In this document: piece by piece, positions 15,401-23,847 of the stretch | How the letters are laid out: every line of letters starts with the position of its first letter | How positions within the stretch are numbered: the stretch's first letter is position 1 | Assembly (NCBI RefSeq): GCF_900105455.1 | Contig: NZ_FNSF01000005.1 | Span: forward strand, 1,054,001 to 1,118,000 | Length of the DNA: 64,000 bases | Direction of reading: 5' to 3' | From: Tenacibaculum sp. MAR_2009_124 | GTDB taxonomy: Bacteria > Bacteroidota > Bacteroidia > Flavobacteriales > Flavobacteriaceae | Notes under the pieces: generated by a model | What the model saw: the letters and a program-made list of their open reading frames with translations, nothing else | Database searches by the model: none | What the model was told of the DNA's origin: nothing | Program-made: the position numbers and the translations under genes

Positions 15401-17458
15401 TTAATCTTTACGCCATTGGTTAATGCTCTTAATTAAGAACACGCTAGCAATAACTAAAAGGAATAAAATTAAAATTTCAGATAGGTTAGAAGCTTCGTGA
15501 ATAATCGCGGTAATAACGTGGTAAACGTTAAATAATCCGACGATAATGGCCCAAATAAAAGAGATTTGTATAAACCACTTCTTTGAAATTTCTATACTTA
15601 AAAGACCAAAAGTTAAGGCGAGTCCTTCCATTAAAATTCTCCACTGATGAGCCCAGAAAGGGGTTTCTCCAGTGCTACCTTCTATTAAAACAGATTCTTG
15701 AAAATAGATATGAGCTAATCCGTAAATATGATGTAGAATAAATCCAATGGCAATAAATATCCATAAAAGAGAGATTTTAGTTCTCATAGGTATGTAGTTT
15801 TTGTCGTTAATTATAGTTTGATCTTGAGGTTTTCTTTCTTTTTTTAAGGCTTCTTCCTCTTTTAAAGCCGCTATATTTTTATAATCAATTGGAGCAACTG
15901 AAAAAGCACTTTTTTCTTTGATACTTGGCTTTATTTTAAAATAAATGATTAAGGCAAGTGAAGAAATAATGATCCAAAGTAAATCGATAAATAAAATGTC
16001 AAACTGATTATTTAGGTAGGTGTTCCAAATCCAATTATCTGAAATAATTCCGTTGCTAATAGGAATAAGTAAACCAAGAATCCCCCCTAATAATAAGCTT
16101 GATTTGTTGGTAAAGTAATTATCTCTTTTAAATCTGTAAAATAGGATGAATAATAACCAAGTTGTAAAGTAAAAATAGTAAATGGCATTCTGTTTATCGT
16201 CGAAATACCCGCTCGTAAACTTTACAAATAAAAAGGCCAATGCCGTTACTGGAAGTAAGGATAAACACATTGCAAGGTAAATATGCCCAACTTTTGCAGT
16301 GTATAATCGCTGCTTTAAAGCCATGCTTTTTTTATTTCGTGCCTCTATCCATATAAGTACTCCAGTAATAATAACAAAGCAAGTAATTAAGGCTAGAACG
16401 AAATAAATTATTTTAAGTGAAATACCACCAAAATCTGCAAAGTGTAATTTACTAATAACACGTTGCGCATCTTGTGCATAATTTAGACGGTTTGGATTTT
16501 TAACAGTGTCAATAGTACCAGAATTAACATCATAGGTAACTCTACCCGATCCAATGAAGCGATCATGGCTTTCTAGTTCACCTATTAGTATGTATTTCAT
16601 ATTAACGCCACCGTAGTTTTTAATGTATGCGTTGGTTAGGTGAAAGTTATCCCATTCATTTACTGTTTTGGTAGCAAAACTATTAAAGCTTGGACTTTCT
16701 TGTTTCGATGTAGTAATCCATTCATAGCTTTTCATTTCAGGTCGAAGACTTTCCATAAGTTTCGCTTGATTACCATTATACAAGAAATTAGCAGGCAATA
16801 AAACTAAAATACCGATACCGAAATAAGCACCAGTAACTGCGAAAATAAACTGAAATGGTAAACCAATAACTCCGAGTGTTGTATGAGCATCTGCCCAAAC
16901 TTTCTTTAAAATCGCTTTTGGATTAAATGCAAAAAAGTTGGGGATTATTTTTTTCCAGTGAACAATAACTCCCGTTACAATTGCAAACAGAAAGAAAAAC
17001 GAAACAAGACCAGCTAGGTAAACACCAATAGTTGGTAATTGTTGGAAAAAGTGAAGACGAAAAAGAAATTCTCCTAAGCTATATTGTTGCGTATAGGTTT
17101 CGGTTTCAACAGTATTTATGTTTACATAAAAGTAGTTGGGTTGCTTCCCTTTTTCAGAAGCTAGAGAGTCTTTACTGGCTCCCATAGATAAATACATTTT
17201 ATCTGATGTCTCACTTAGAATTAGTCTTAAGTCTCTTCCATGTAGCTCATAGCGATTGTTTAAGCTGTCGAGTATTTTATCAAAATTGATATCATTTCTC
17301 TGAGTATAACTAATAGGATTTCCTTCTTCCCAAACTTGAATTTCTTCTTTGAACAAAGAAAAAGCACCTGCGAAAAAAATTACATATAATGCAATACTTA
17401 TCACAATACCGCTTATGGTATGAGCATTAAAAAATACGTTGTAATTTCTTGTACTCAT
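15401..17458 (-). CDS. Large PepSY-associated membrane protein (putative ferric-siderophore reductase)
   Basis: 685 residues. Residues 1-390 form the PepSY_TM unit, with helices and histidines typical of the family (FNAHTISGIVI, FRLHFFQQLPTIG, DAHTTLGVIGLP, KLHFADFGG). The C-terminal 290 residues add about seven more helices, giving a long version. Proteins of this kind accompany TonB siderophore receptors and DUF3325/DUF3649 proteins. Its ATG overlaps the stop of the upstream gene (TAATG around 17458), so translation is coupled. Confidence 0.85.
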   Translation of the reverse strand: MSTRNYNVFFNAHTISGIVISIALYVIFFAGAFSLFKEEIQVWEEGNPISYTQRNDINFDKILDSLNNRYELHGRDLRLILSETSDKMYLSMGASKDSLASEKGKQPNYFYVNINTVETETYTQQYSLGEFLFRLHFFQQLPTIGVYLAGLVSFFFLFAIVTGVIVHWKKIIPNFFAFNPKAILKKVWADAHTTLGVIGLPFQFIFAVTGAYFGIGILVLLPANFLYNGNQAKLMESLRPEMKSYEWITTSKQESPSFNSFATKTVNEWDNFHLTNAYIKNYGGVNMKYILIGELESHDRFIGSGRVTYDVNSGTIDTVKNPNRLNYAQDAQRVISKLHFADFGGISLKIIYFVLALITCFVIITGVLIWIEARNKKSMALKQRLYTAKVGHIYLAMCLSLLPVTALAFLFVKFTSGYFDDKQNAIYYFYFTTWLLFILFYRFKRDNYFTNKSSLLLGGILGLLIPISNGIISDNWIWNTYLNNQFDILFIDLLWIIISSLALIIYFKIKPSIKEKSAFSVAPIDYKNIAALKEEEALKKERKPQDQTIINDKNYIPMRTKISLLWIFIAIGFILHHIYGLAHIYFQESVLIEGSTGETPFWAHQWRILMEGLALTFGLLSIEISKKWFIQISFIWAIIVGLFNVYHVITAIIHEASNLSEILILFLLVIASVFLIKSINQWRKD

Positions 17459-17760
17459 TATATAAACGGATTGTTTTTATTAGCAAAAAAGTACAAGGTA
17501 TATAAGAATATAATTGAAACTCCATAGATGCCCCAGGCTTTCCAGCCGTTCTCAAATAAATAAGGTACAATTAGTAAAACACACCAAACGATGAACAGTG
17601 AAAAAACGGAGGTAATGAGTACTTCATTATGTAATGGAACCCAGATAGCAAAAAGCATGTGTAGTAGGGCGGTAATGATATAACCACCTAAAATTCCCGC
17701 AGAAATTTTAGCGAATTGGTGCCATGGTGATTTGGTTAAATATTTTGGATTAGCAGGCAT
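17458..17760 (-). CDS. DUF3649-like membrane protein
   Basis: 100 residues with three membrane helices (ISAGILGGYIITALLHMLFA and two more). Small proteins of this size between a DUF3325 protein and a PepSY protein are the DUF3649 family in iron-uptake operons of Proteobacteria; the assignment rests on topology and gene order. Probably a subunit or helper of the PepSY reductase in the inner membrane. Confidence 0.65.
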   Translation of the reverse strand: MPANPKYLTKSPWHQFAKISAGILGGYIITALLHMLFAIWVPLHNEVLITSVFSLFIVWCVLLIVPYLFENGWKAWGIYGVSIIFLYTLYFFANKNNPFI

Positions 17761-17762
17761 GG

Positions 17763-18092
17763 TTAAAGTAAATATTCAAGGATTAAACAAATGGCAAAAA
17801 TGAAGATTACATCTATTTTGGTTAACTTGTTGGTAGGAACCAATACAATTAATAAACTCAGTAGTATCATGGTTATAAGGAACCATATTAAAACACCAGA
17901 AGTTTGACCAAACAAAGAAATGGCTATAAATAACGAAACCATAAGGTTAATTGACCCTATGATTTTTGAAAGGTTTCGGTTGTTTTGCATCCAAATTTCA
18001 ACATGAGTGTTTTGAGGAAGAAATATGTTTTGCGAGGTGCTATAAATAGCATAACATCCGGTGAGTGTAATTATAATAAGTAGGTTAATCAT
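17763..18092 (-). CDS. DUF3325-like membrane protein
   Basis: 109 residues, three to four membrane helices (INLLIIITLTGCYAIYSTS; GSINLMVSLFIAISLFG; LIWFLITMILLSLLIVLVP). The size, topology and place directly before DUF3649 and PepSY genes fit DUF3325. It starts 20 bases after the terminator-like hairpin that follows the receptor gene, so its expression may depend on readthrough. Confidence 0.6.
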   Translation of the reverse strand: MINLLIIITLTGCYAIYSTSQNIFLPQNTHVEIWMQNNRNLSKIIGSINLMVSLFIAISLFGQTSGVLIWFLITMILLSLLIVLVPTNKLTKIDVIFIFAICLILEYLL

Positions 18093-18111
18093 TTTGCTAG
18101 TAATAATAAAG

Positions 18112-18138
18112 GACTCCGAATAGTAATTATTCGGAGTC
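18112..18138 (-). terminator. Hairpin between receptor gene and DUF3325-PepSY operon
   Basis: GACTCCGAATA (18112-18122) and TATTCGGAGTC (18128-18138), with a T/A-rich tail on the minus side. It lies 10 bases after the receptor stop. It can lower expression of the downstream membrane proteins relative to the receptor. Confidence 0.75.
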
Positions 18139-18147
18139 TGATTTTTG

Positions 18148-20820
18148 TTAAAACTTATAGGTAAGAGTACCTAAGAAAGCACGAGAAGCTTGTGCATTTA
18201 TAGTACTCCATCCTTTATAATAAACTTCATCTGTTAAATTGTTTACTTTCAAACCAACTCTGATTTTTTCAGCGTCGTAATAAGCACTCGCATTAAATAC
18301 TGTATAACTTGGTAAAGTAAATTGCCCTGTTATAGCATTATTAATGGTATGATGTTCTGAGGCTCCATTGAATCCGGCACCGAACCCAATATTTTTTAAG
18401 AAAGTTCCTTGCTGAAACTTATAATCTGCCCATAAATTATAGATAGTACTTGGTCCTGATTCTTCTGGTCTTCTGTTCAAAAGTTCATCAACGTGTCTGT
18501 CTCCAATAATACTAGTAGCATCAGTTACTTTTGTATCGTTATAAGAATACGAAGCCCTGATGTTTAAACCTTTAAAAGGATTGGCATTTATTTCGAACTC
18601 TAAACCTTTACTAACAGTTTCTGCTAGATCTATTCTGTCAATTATTAATGCCGATGTGGGATCAGTAACGGTTTGATCATTAGCTGTGATGTGATAATAA
18701 CTAGCTCCTAAATCTAGTTTTCCATTGAATAAATTGGTTTTAACCCCTCCTTCGAACTGGTTTGCTCTTACTGGTTGAAAAGTGGTAACAGATCCATCGT
18801 TGTTAATTGCTGGATCAACATTGATAAAACCTGTTTGATAGTTAGAGAATACAGATAACTTATTTGGAATTGCTTGATACACTACACCAATTTTTGGTGA
18901 TAATGTTGTTTTTGTATAGTCATCATTTGGATCATTCTCGTTTCCGTTTTGGTCAAAGTGATCTAAACGTAAACCTAGGTTTAAGGTTAAATCTTTTGTT
19001 ACATTTAGTACGTCTGAAACGTAAACGGCGTAAGTTTTTGAATTTGTTCTGCTGCTCACTTGAGGTACTTGATTAAAAACTTGTTCTAAACGTTCAGCTG
19101 AAGGTGAGTAGGTAGCTCCAGGTGTAAAACTGGTATTAAGTACGTTTCCTTGTGCATTAATAAAAGCATCAAAATATGGTAAAGCATTAAATCCACCAGC
19201 TACTTGTTGTCCAGTTGCGTTTAAAGCGGGAACAAAGTTGCTTGGAATCGATGGTAATACAGATTGAGGGTCAGCGAAGAATCCTAATAATTGTGGGAAG
19301 TTAGATGTTGTAGTTATAACAGGATTCCCGTTTTGAATTCTTGTGTGCTGAGATCTACTCACAAAATCCAATCCAACAACCAATCTGTTTCTTAATTCTC
19401 CAATTTTAAAATCACCAATAAAGTTTTGTTGGAAGTTGTAGTTAGAAGCATTGGCATCACGCTTATCGAATATTCTAGTAAAAGCATCCGTTTGAAGTAA
19501 TCCTCCTGCCTCAGTTAACATAGGCTGAACAAGTGGAGTAATAATAGGTGATAATGATTGAAGGTTAGGGTTTGTAAGTAAACTATTCAATTGAAGAATA
19601 GCTAAGGCACCACCATCAACATTATATTGATAAAATCCATTAGCTTCAGAATAACTACTTGCAAAAATAGATTGAGAAGTCCATTCGTCAGAAATCTTAT
19701 AATCAATAATAGTTCTAGTATTAAATGTTGGGCTTGTTAAGTAGATATCGTTAGAAGTATATGATTTGCTAGGATCAATATTTAACTCTTCTGGATTCTT
19801 AGCTAATAAAGGAATTCCTTTTCTTAAGAATAACATTGAAGGATTGGTTTGTTGTGTTCTGGCGTATTCTAAACCAAAAGAGAAATTCAACTTATTATTA
19901 ACTCTGTAAGAGATCGAAGGAGCTACGAAAAATGTTTTTCTAAAACCAGCGTCTTGAAAGCTGTCTTGAGTTAAATATGATGCATTTAGTCTGAAATAAG
20001 GTCCTTTTTTCCCGGCAAGAGGAGTATTGATGTCAGCAGAAACACGATGTGTTCCAAACGAGCCTGTCGTATAGGATACGCTTCCTCCAAATCCTTCATA
20101 AGGTTTTTTGGTAACTACATTAATAAGTCCTCCTAATGAAGTTGCTGTACTTCCAAATAATGTTGCAGAAGGCCCTTTTACTACTTCAATTCTTTCGATA
20201 TAAGAAGGATCAACAGCACTTAATGTAAAACCAGGCATACCATCAACCAATTGAGGCTGTGTAGCAAAACCACGCGAAGCAAAATAACCAGTTCCTTCAC
20301 CAGGAGCTCGACCTGTAGCTTCCCATAACTTGCTAATTCCAGTGGCGTTATTTAAAGCGTCATCTATATTTGTTACAACTTGAGAATCTAATAATTCAGA
20401 AGTAACGGTAGTATAAACTTGTGAGTTCTCAAGATCCTTTAAAGGTAACTTTGAAACATAAGCGGTTTTTTTACGTGAAAATTGATTGTTTCTGCCCGTA
20501 ACTTGTACTTCTTGTAGTAGTTCATTCCCTTCATACATAACAACTTTTAGGTTCTTTGAAGGAACCGTAATTAAAAGGTTTTTGGTTTTGAAACCAATAT
20601 ATGAGAGTTTGATTTCTTGTGATCCGTTAGGTACATCTTTTATTTCGAAAAGTCCTTCGAAATTTGTTTGCACTCCAATTTTAGTTCCCAATACGGTCAC
20701 ATTAACTCCAGGTATGGGTTCGTTGTTATTGTCAACAACCGTACCTCTAATTTCCCCCTGTTGAGCTACAGCACTAGCCATTATCAAAAACATTGAAATG
20801 GCATTTAAAAATCCTTTCAT
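18148..20820 (-). CDS. TonB-dependent siderophore receptor
   Basis: 890 residues. Signal peptide (MKGFLNAISMFLIMASAVAQ), a carboxypeptidase-regulatory-like Ig domain (about 20-105), a plug with VEVVKGPSATLFGSTATSLGG-type sequence at about 210-235, and a barrel ending in LTYKF. The plug and barrel match siderophore receptors (TIGR01783 style). It sits in the outer membrane and takes up a ferric siderophore with TonB energy. It is a paralogue of the receptor at 21092-23503, with shared start, plug and end motifs (RAFLGTLTYKF and RVLLGTLTYKF). Confidence 0.93.
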   Translation of the reverse strand: MKGFLNAISMFLIMASAVAQQGEIRGTVVDNNNEPIPGVNVTVLGTKIGVQTNFEGLFEIKDVPNGSQEIKLSYIGFKTKNLLITVPSKNLKVVMYEGNELLQEVQVTGRNNQFSRKKTAYVSKLPLKDLENSQVYTTVTSELLDSQVVTNIDDALNNATGISKLWEATGRAPGEGTGYFASRGFATQPQLVDGMPGFTLSAVDPSYIERIEVVKGPSATLFGSTATSLGGLINVVTKKPYEGFGGSVSYTTGSFGTHRVSADINTPLAGKKGPYFRLNASYLTQDSFQDAGFRKTFFVAPSISYRVNNKLNFSFGLEYARTQQTNPSMLFLRKGIPLLAKNPEELNIDPSKSYTSNDIYLTSPTFNTRTIIDYKISDEWTSQSIFASSYSEANGFYQYNVDGGALAILQLNSLLTNPNLQSLSPIITPLVQPMLTEAGGLLQTDAFTRIFDKRDANASNYNFQQNFIGDFKIGELRNRLVVGLDFVSRSQHTRIQNGNPVITTTSNFPQLLGFFADPQSVLPSIPSNFVPALNATGQQVAGGFNALPYFDAFINAQGNVLNTSFTPGATYSPSAERLEQVFNQVPQVSSRTNSKTYAVYVSDVLNVTKDLTLNLGLRLDHFDQNGNENDPNDDYTKTTLSPKIGVVYQAIPNKLSVFSNYQTGFINVDPAINNDGSVTTFQPVRANQFEGGVKTNLFNGKLDLGASYYHITANDQTVTDPTSALIIDRIDLAETVSKGLEFEINANPFKGLNIRASYSYNDTKVTDATSIIGDRHVDELLNRRPEESGPSTIYNLWADYKFQQGTFLKNIGFGAGFNGASEHHTINNAITGQFTLPSYTVFNASAYYDAEKIRVGLKVNNLTDEVYYKGWSTINAQASRAFLGTLTYKF

Positions 20821-20825
20821 TTTAT

Positions 20826-20844
20826 TTATTTAGATTTAATAAAT
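20826..20844. promoter_or_regulatory. Operator-like motif in the leader of the first siderophore receptor
   Basis: TTATTTAGATTTAATAAAT, a variant of the AT-rich motif found also at 20889-20911, 23504-23524 and 23565-23587. It lies between the promoter and the start codon (20818-20820). Confidence 0.5.
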
Positions 20845-20855
20845 GATTAAGTATG

Positions 20856-20886
20856 CAAAAATACTTGATGAGAAGGTAAAAACAAA
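20856..20886 (-). promoter_or_regulatory. Promoter of the first siderophore receptor
   Basis: On the minus strand: TTTG (20883-20886), a 19-base spacer and TATTTTTG (20856-20863). This is a full match to the Bacteroidota consensus and has the same spacing as the promoter of the second receptor. Confidence 0.75.
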
Positions 20887-20888
20887 GT

Positions 20889-20911
20889 TTGTTTAGATTA
20901 AATTTAAATAA
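20889..20911. promoter_or_regulatory. Operator-like dyad upstream of the first siderophore-receptor promoter
   Basis: TTGTTTA-N9-TAAATAA, two bases upstream of the -33 element. The same dyad (TTATTTA-N9-TAAATAA) sits at the same distance from the other receptor promoter (23565-23587). Candidate binding site for an iron-responsive regulator; the regulator is not in this window. Confidence 0.6.
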
Positions 20912-21025
20912 AGAAAGGTTTTCGTTTTGATATTCTGATTCTTACAATCGATGTTTTTTTAGAAAGATTACTGAAATTTTAATGCTAATTGTTGATTTTA
21001 AAATAGTTCTGGTTTTTAAAAGATG

Positions 21026-21059
21026 AAAAACCTCAAAATGAAATCATTCTGAGGTTTTT
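21026..21059 (-). terminator. Terminator after the second siderophore receptor
   Basis: AAAAACCTCA (21026-21035) pairs with TGAGGTTTTT (21050-21059), with an inner AATGA/TCATT stem; T-run on the minus side. It is 33 bases after the receptor stop. Confidence 0.85.
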
Positions 21060-21091
21060 GGGGGATAGGTTGATTTTAAGAAAAATAGTTG

Positions 21092-23503
21092 TTAGAACTT
21101 ATAAGTTAAGGTTCCTAATAGAACTCTTGGTGCTTGAGGAGTTAGAGTACTCCAGCCTCTATAATATTCTTTATCCGTTAAGTTGTTTGCTTTAAGACTA
21201 ATTCTAACTTTTTCAACTTCGTAATAAACAGAAGCATTGAAAATTGTATATGCTGGTAAATCAAAACCGCCTGATGCTGGGTAATCTATCATTGTGTCAT
21301 AGTCACTGGCACCGTTAACTCCGAAACCTAAACCGAAGTTTTTGGCAATTCCATGCTTGAATTTATAATCAGCCCAAAAGTTATAAGAAGTAGTAGGTCC
21401 AGCTTCTCCAATTCTTCTTCCAACTAAATCAGGCCTTGATTCTGATTCTATAAGTTTGTTATCATTATAACTAAAACCACCTCTAAGGTTTAATCCGTCA
21501 AATGGGTTAGCATTTACCTCTACTTCAAAACCTTTACTGTTTATTTTACCATCTTGCTGCTTATTAGCTCCAAAGCCCATAACTTTATTGTCAACAGTGA
21601 TATCATAATAACTAATGCTTGTTTCTAATTTATTATTAAATAAATTCGTTTTTGCACCAAACTCAAATTGATTTGCTTGCTCTAGCTCGAATGACTGAAC
21701 TCGTGTTCCCGCAGATGGATTTGCAATATCTACTGGAACAATTTCTGGATTTACATAAGTGAAACCATTTTGGTAGTTAGCGAATACAGATAACTTATTT
21801 AAGATAGGTTGGTAAACAACTCCGAACTTTGGTGAGAAAGTTGATTCAATATATGTCGTGTCATCATCAGTTGGATTATTAGCATCTCCCTGGTAGTTAA
21901 ATCTGTCAAAACGCACTCCAGCCATAAATGATAATTCGGGTAAAACGTTTACAACATCAGAGACATATCCACTTAATATGTTTTGATTAATGTCTGTGTC
22001 AATGTTACCAACACCACTTAATAAACCGTTAACATTTGTGGAATTAACAGGTAAACCGCTTAATAAATCTCCTTGAGGAGAGTTCACGTTAATTAATGCC
22101 CAGTTAGAACTTCTGTCTAATGTTTGTGATTCTAAATAATCAATTCCTACAACAACTCTGTTACGAACTGTTCCTATTTTAAAGTCTCCAGAAAAGTTTT
22201 GTTGTAAGTTGAAGGTGTTTGTTTCAGAATCTGATCTTTGTGCGTTTAAACTAAAAGCGGGTAAAACTCTTGGGTTTGTTGGTACTGACCAGTCTGCAAG
22301 GTTCCATAAATATGTGTAAATCCCATCTGATTTTGCATTACCTCCTGCAATAACAGTTTGAGAAGACCATTTATCAGAAATTTTATATGCAATTTCCCCT
22401 CTATAATTCTGGGTTGGATTTTTTATAGAAATGTCATTGCTTGTTAACGATTTTTTACGATCGTAATTAAGTTCTGCTGCATTACTAAAAGGTAATTGAG
22501 CCGATCTGTTAAAGAATAAAAATGGCTGGTTTGTTTGATCTGTTGACGATAACTCATAATTGAAATTAAGAGTTAAACGATCATTTACTTTATACGATAG
22601 GGCAGGCGCTAAAAATAAGGCTTTTCTAAAACCAGCATCCTGAAAACTATCTTCAGTTTGGTATCCGGCATTAAAACGTAACGATATGTTTTCATTACTT
22701 TCTAAATTGGTATTGAAGTCTACGGTAACTTTACTGAATCCGAAAGAGCCTGCACCAACAGTAATATTACCTCCGGTACCTTTATAAGGTTTTTTAGTAA
22801 CGATGTTAATCAGCCCACCGTATGATGTAACGGTACTTCCGAATAATGTTGCAGAAGGTCCTTTTACAACTTCAATACGCTCTACATTATCAGGATTTAT
22901 GAAACCGTTGGTTATACCCGGAACTCCATTTACCAATTGCGGTTGAACAGAGAATCCTCTAATCGAGTAAAAACCAGCACCATCACCACCTCGTCCTGTT
23001 GAAGACCAAAGTTTTTCAACTCCAGTGGTGTTTTTTAAAGCTTCTTCAAAGCTTACTACTGACTGAGATACTAAAAGTTGGTTAGTTACGGTACTGTATA
23101 CCTGTGAATTTTCGATATTTTTTAAAGGTAATTTTGCAACATAGGCTGTTTGTTTACGAGAGAATTTGTTTTTCCTGTCGGTGTCAATCACCACTTCGTT
23201 AAGTATTTCATTTCCTTCGTAAAGTGTAATACTTAATTTCTCCGGTTTTTTAACGGAAATTACTTTAGTCTTGAATCCTACAGAAGAAATGATTAATTCT
23301 ACATTATTAAAAGATTTTAGAGTTAGTTGAAATTCTCCATTGATGTCCGATTGAATACCAGTTGATGTATTTTTAACAAGTACATTGGCGCCAACGATGG
23401 GTAAATTATTGTTATCAACAATTACCCCACTCACTTGTCCCCCTTGAGCGATGGATTTTACTATTACTAAAAGAAATAGAATAGTAGATATAGTTCCTTT
23501 CAT
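21092..23503 (-). CDS. TonB-dependent siderophore receptor (paralogue)
   Basis: 803 residues. Signal peptide (MKGTISTILFLLVIVKSIAQ), carboxypeptidase-regulatory-like domain (about 22-100), plug with RIEVVKGPSATLFGSTVTS, barrel ending in LTYKF. Shorter than its neighbour by about 87 residues, mostly in the extracellular loops, which suggests a different ferric siderophore. It is expressed from its own strong promoter and ends at a terminator, so it is a single-gene unit. Confidence 0.93.
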   Translation of the reverse strand: MKGTISTILFLLVIVKSIAQGGQVSGVIVDNNNLPIVGANVLVKNTSTGIQSDINGEFQLTLKSFNNVELIISSVGFKTKVISVKKPEKLSITLYEGNEILNEVVIDTDRKNKFSRKQTAYVAKLPLKNIENSQVYSTVTNQLLVSQSVVSFEEALKNTTGVEKLWSSTGRGGDGAGFYSIRGFSVQPQLVNGVPGITNGFINPDNVERIEVVKGPSATLFGSTVTSYGGLINIVTKKPYKGTGGNITVGAGSFGFSKVTVDFNTNLESNENISLRFNAGYQTEDSFQDAGFRKALFLAPALSYKVNDRLTLNFNYELSSTDQTNQPFLFFNRSAQLPFSNAAELNYDRKKSLTSNDISIKNPTQNYRGEIAYKISDKWSSQTVIAGGNAKSDGIYTYLWNLADWSVPTNPRVLPAFSLNAQRSDSETNTFNLQQNFSGDFKIGTVRNRVVVGIDYLESQTLDRSSNWALINVNSPQGDLLSGLPVNSTNVNGLLSGVGNIDTDINQNILSGYVSDVVNVLPELSFMAGVRFDRFNYQGDANNPTDDDTTYIESTFSPKFGVVYQPILNKLSVFANYQNGFTYVNPEIVPVDIANPSAGTRVQSFELEQANQFEFGAKTNLFNNKLETSISYYDITVDNKVMGFGANKQQDGKINSKGFEVEVNANPFDGLNLRGGFSYNDNKLIESESRPDLVGRRIGEAGPTTSYNFWADYKFKHGIAKNFGLGFGVNGASDYDTMIDYPASGGFDLPAYTIFNASVYYEVEKVRISLKANNLTDKEYYRGWSTLTPQAPRVLLGTLTYKF

Positions 23504-23524
23504 TTTATTTAGATTAATTTAAAA
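23504..23524. promoter_or_regulatory. Operator-like motif in the leader of the second siderophore receptor
   Basis: TTTATTTAGATTAATTTAAAA, directly adjoining the start codon (23501-23503). Third copy of the shared TTTAGATTAAATTTAAA-type motif. Confidence 0.5.
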
Positions 23525-23531
23525 CTAACCG

Positions 23532-23562
23532 CAAAACTATTTCAATCTATTCGAATAACAAA
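23532..23562 (-). promoter_or_regulatory. Promoter of the second siderophore receptor
   Basis: On the minus strand: TTTG (23559-23562), a 19-base spacer and TAGTTTTG (23532-23539). The spacer contains the palindrome ATTCGAAT. Confidence 0.75.
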
Positions 23563-23564
23563 AA

Positions 23565-23587
23565 TTATTTAGAATAAATTTAAATAA
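23565..23587. promoter_or_regulatory. Operator-like dyad upstream of the second siderophore-receptor promoter
   Basis: TTATTTA-N9-TAAATAA with perfect 7-base arms, two bases upstream of the -33 element, the same geometry as at 20889-20911. Confidence 0.6.
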
Positions 23588-23847
23588 TATTCTGTTGATG
23601 ATCGTTTCCCGCTAGATTACTGCTGTTTAGAGTTGTTTTAAATAAAAAACGCTGATCTATTGATGCTGAATTGCTTAACGGAGCATTGAATAAATCTGTA
23701 TATTTGTAGGAAGAATCTAAAATTATGATGGCTTGTAATACTTACGAGGGCTTATTAATACTTTTAAAATTTCTTATAAAGAGAAATCCAGAGTGATATT
23801 GATTTAAAGAGAGAAACAATGAATAATAATCTTTAAATCAAAAAAAT
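23588..23847 (+). promoter_or_regulatory. Leader region of hmgA with promoter box and hairpin
   Basis: No gene is seen. TATATTTG (TAnnTTTG) at 23699-23706 could start a leader of about 135 bases. Near its end TGATTTAAAGA (23800-23810) pairs with TCTTTAAATCA (23830-23840), a perfect 11-base stem with a 19-base loop, ending 7 bases before the hmgA ATG. It may influence ribosome access. Confidence 0.4.

Noticed and set aside
20486-20764. 92-codon + strand frame inside the siderophore receptor
   Set aside because: Reverse shadow of the carboxypeptidase-like domain; no independent support.
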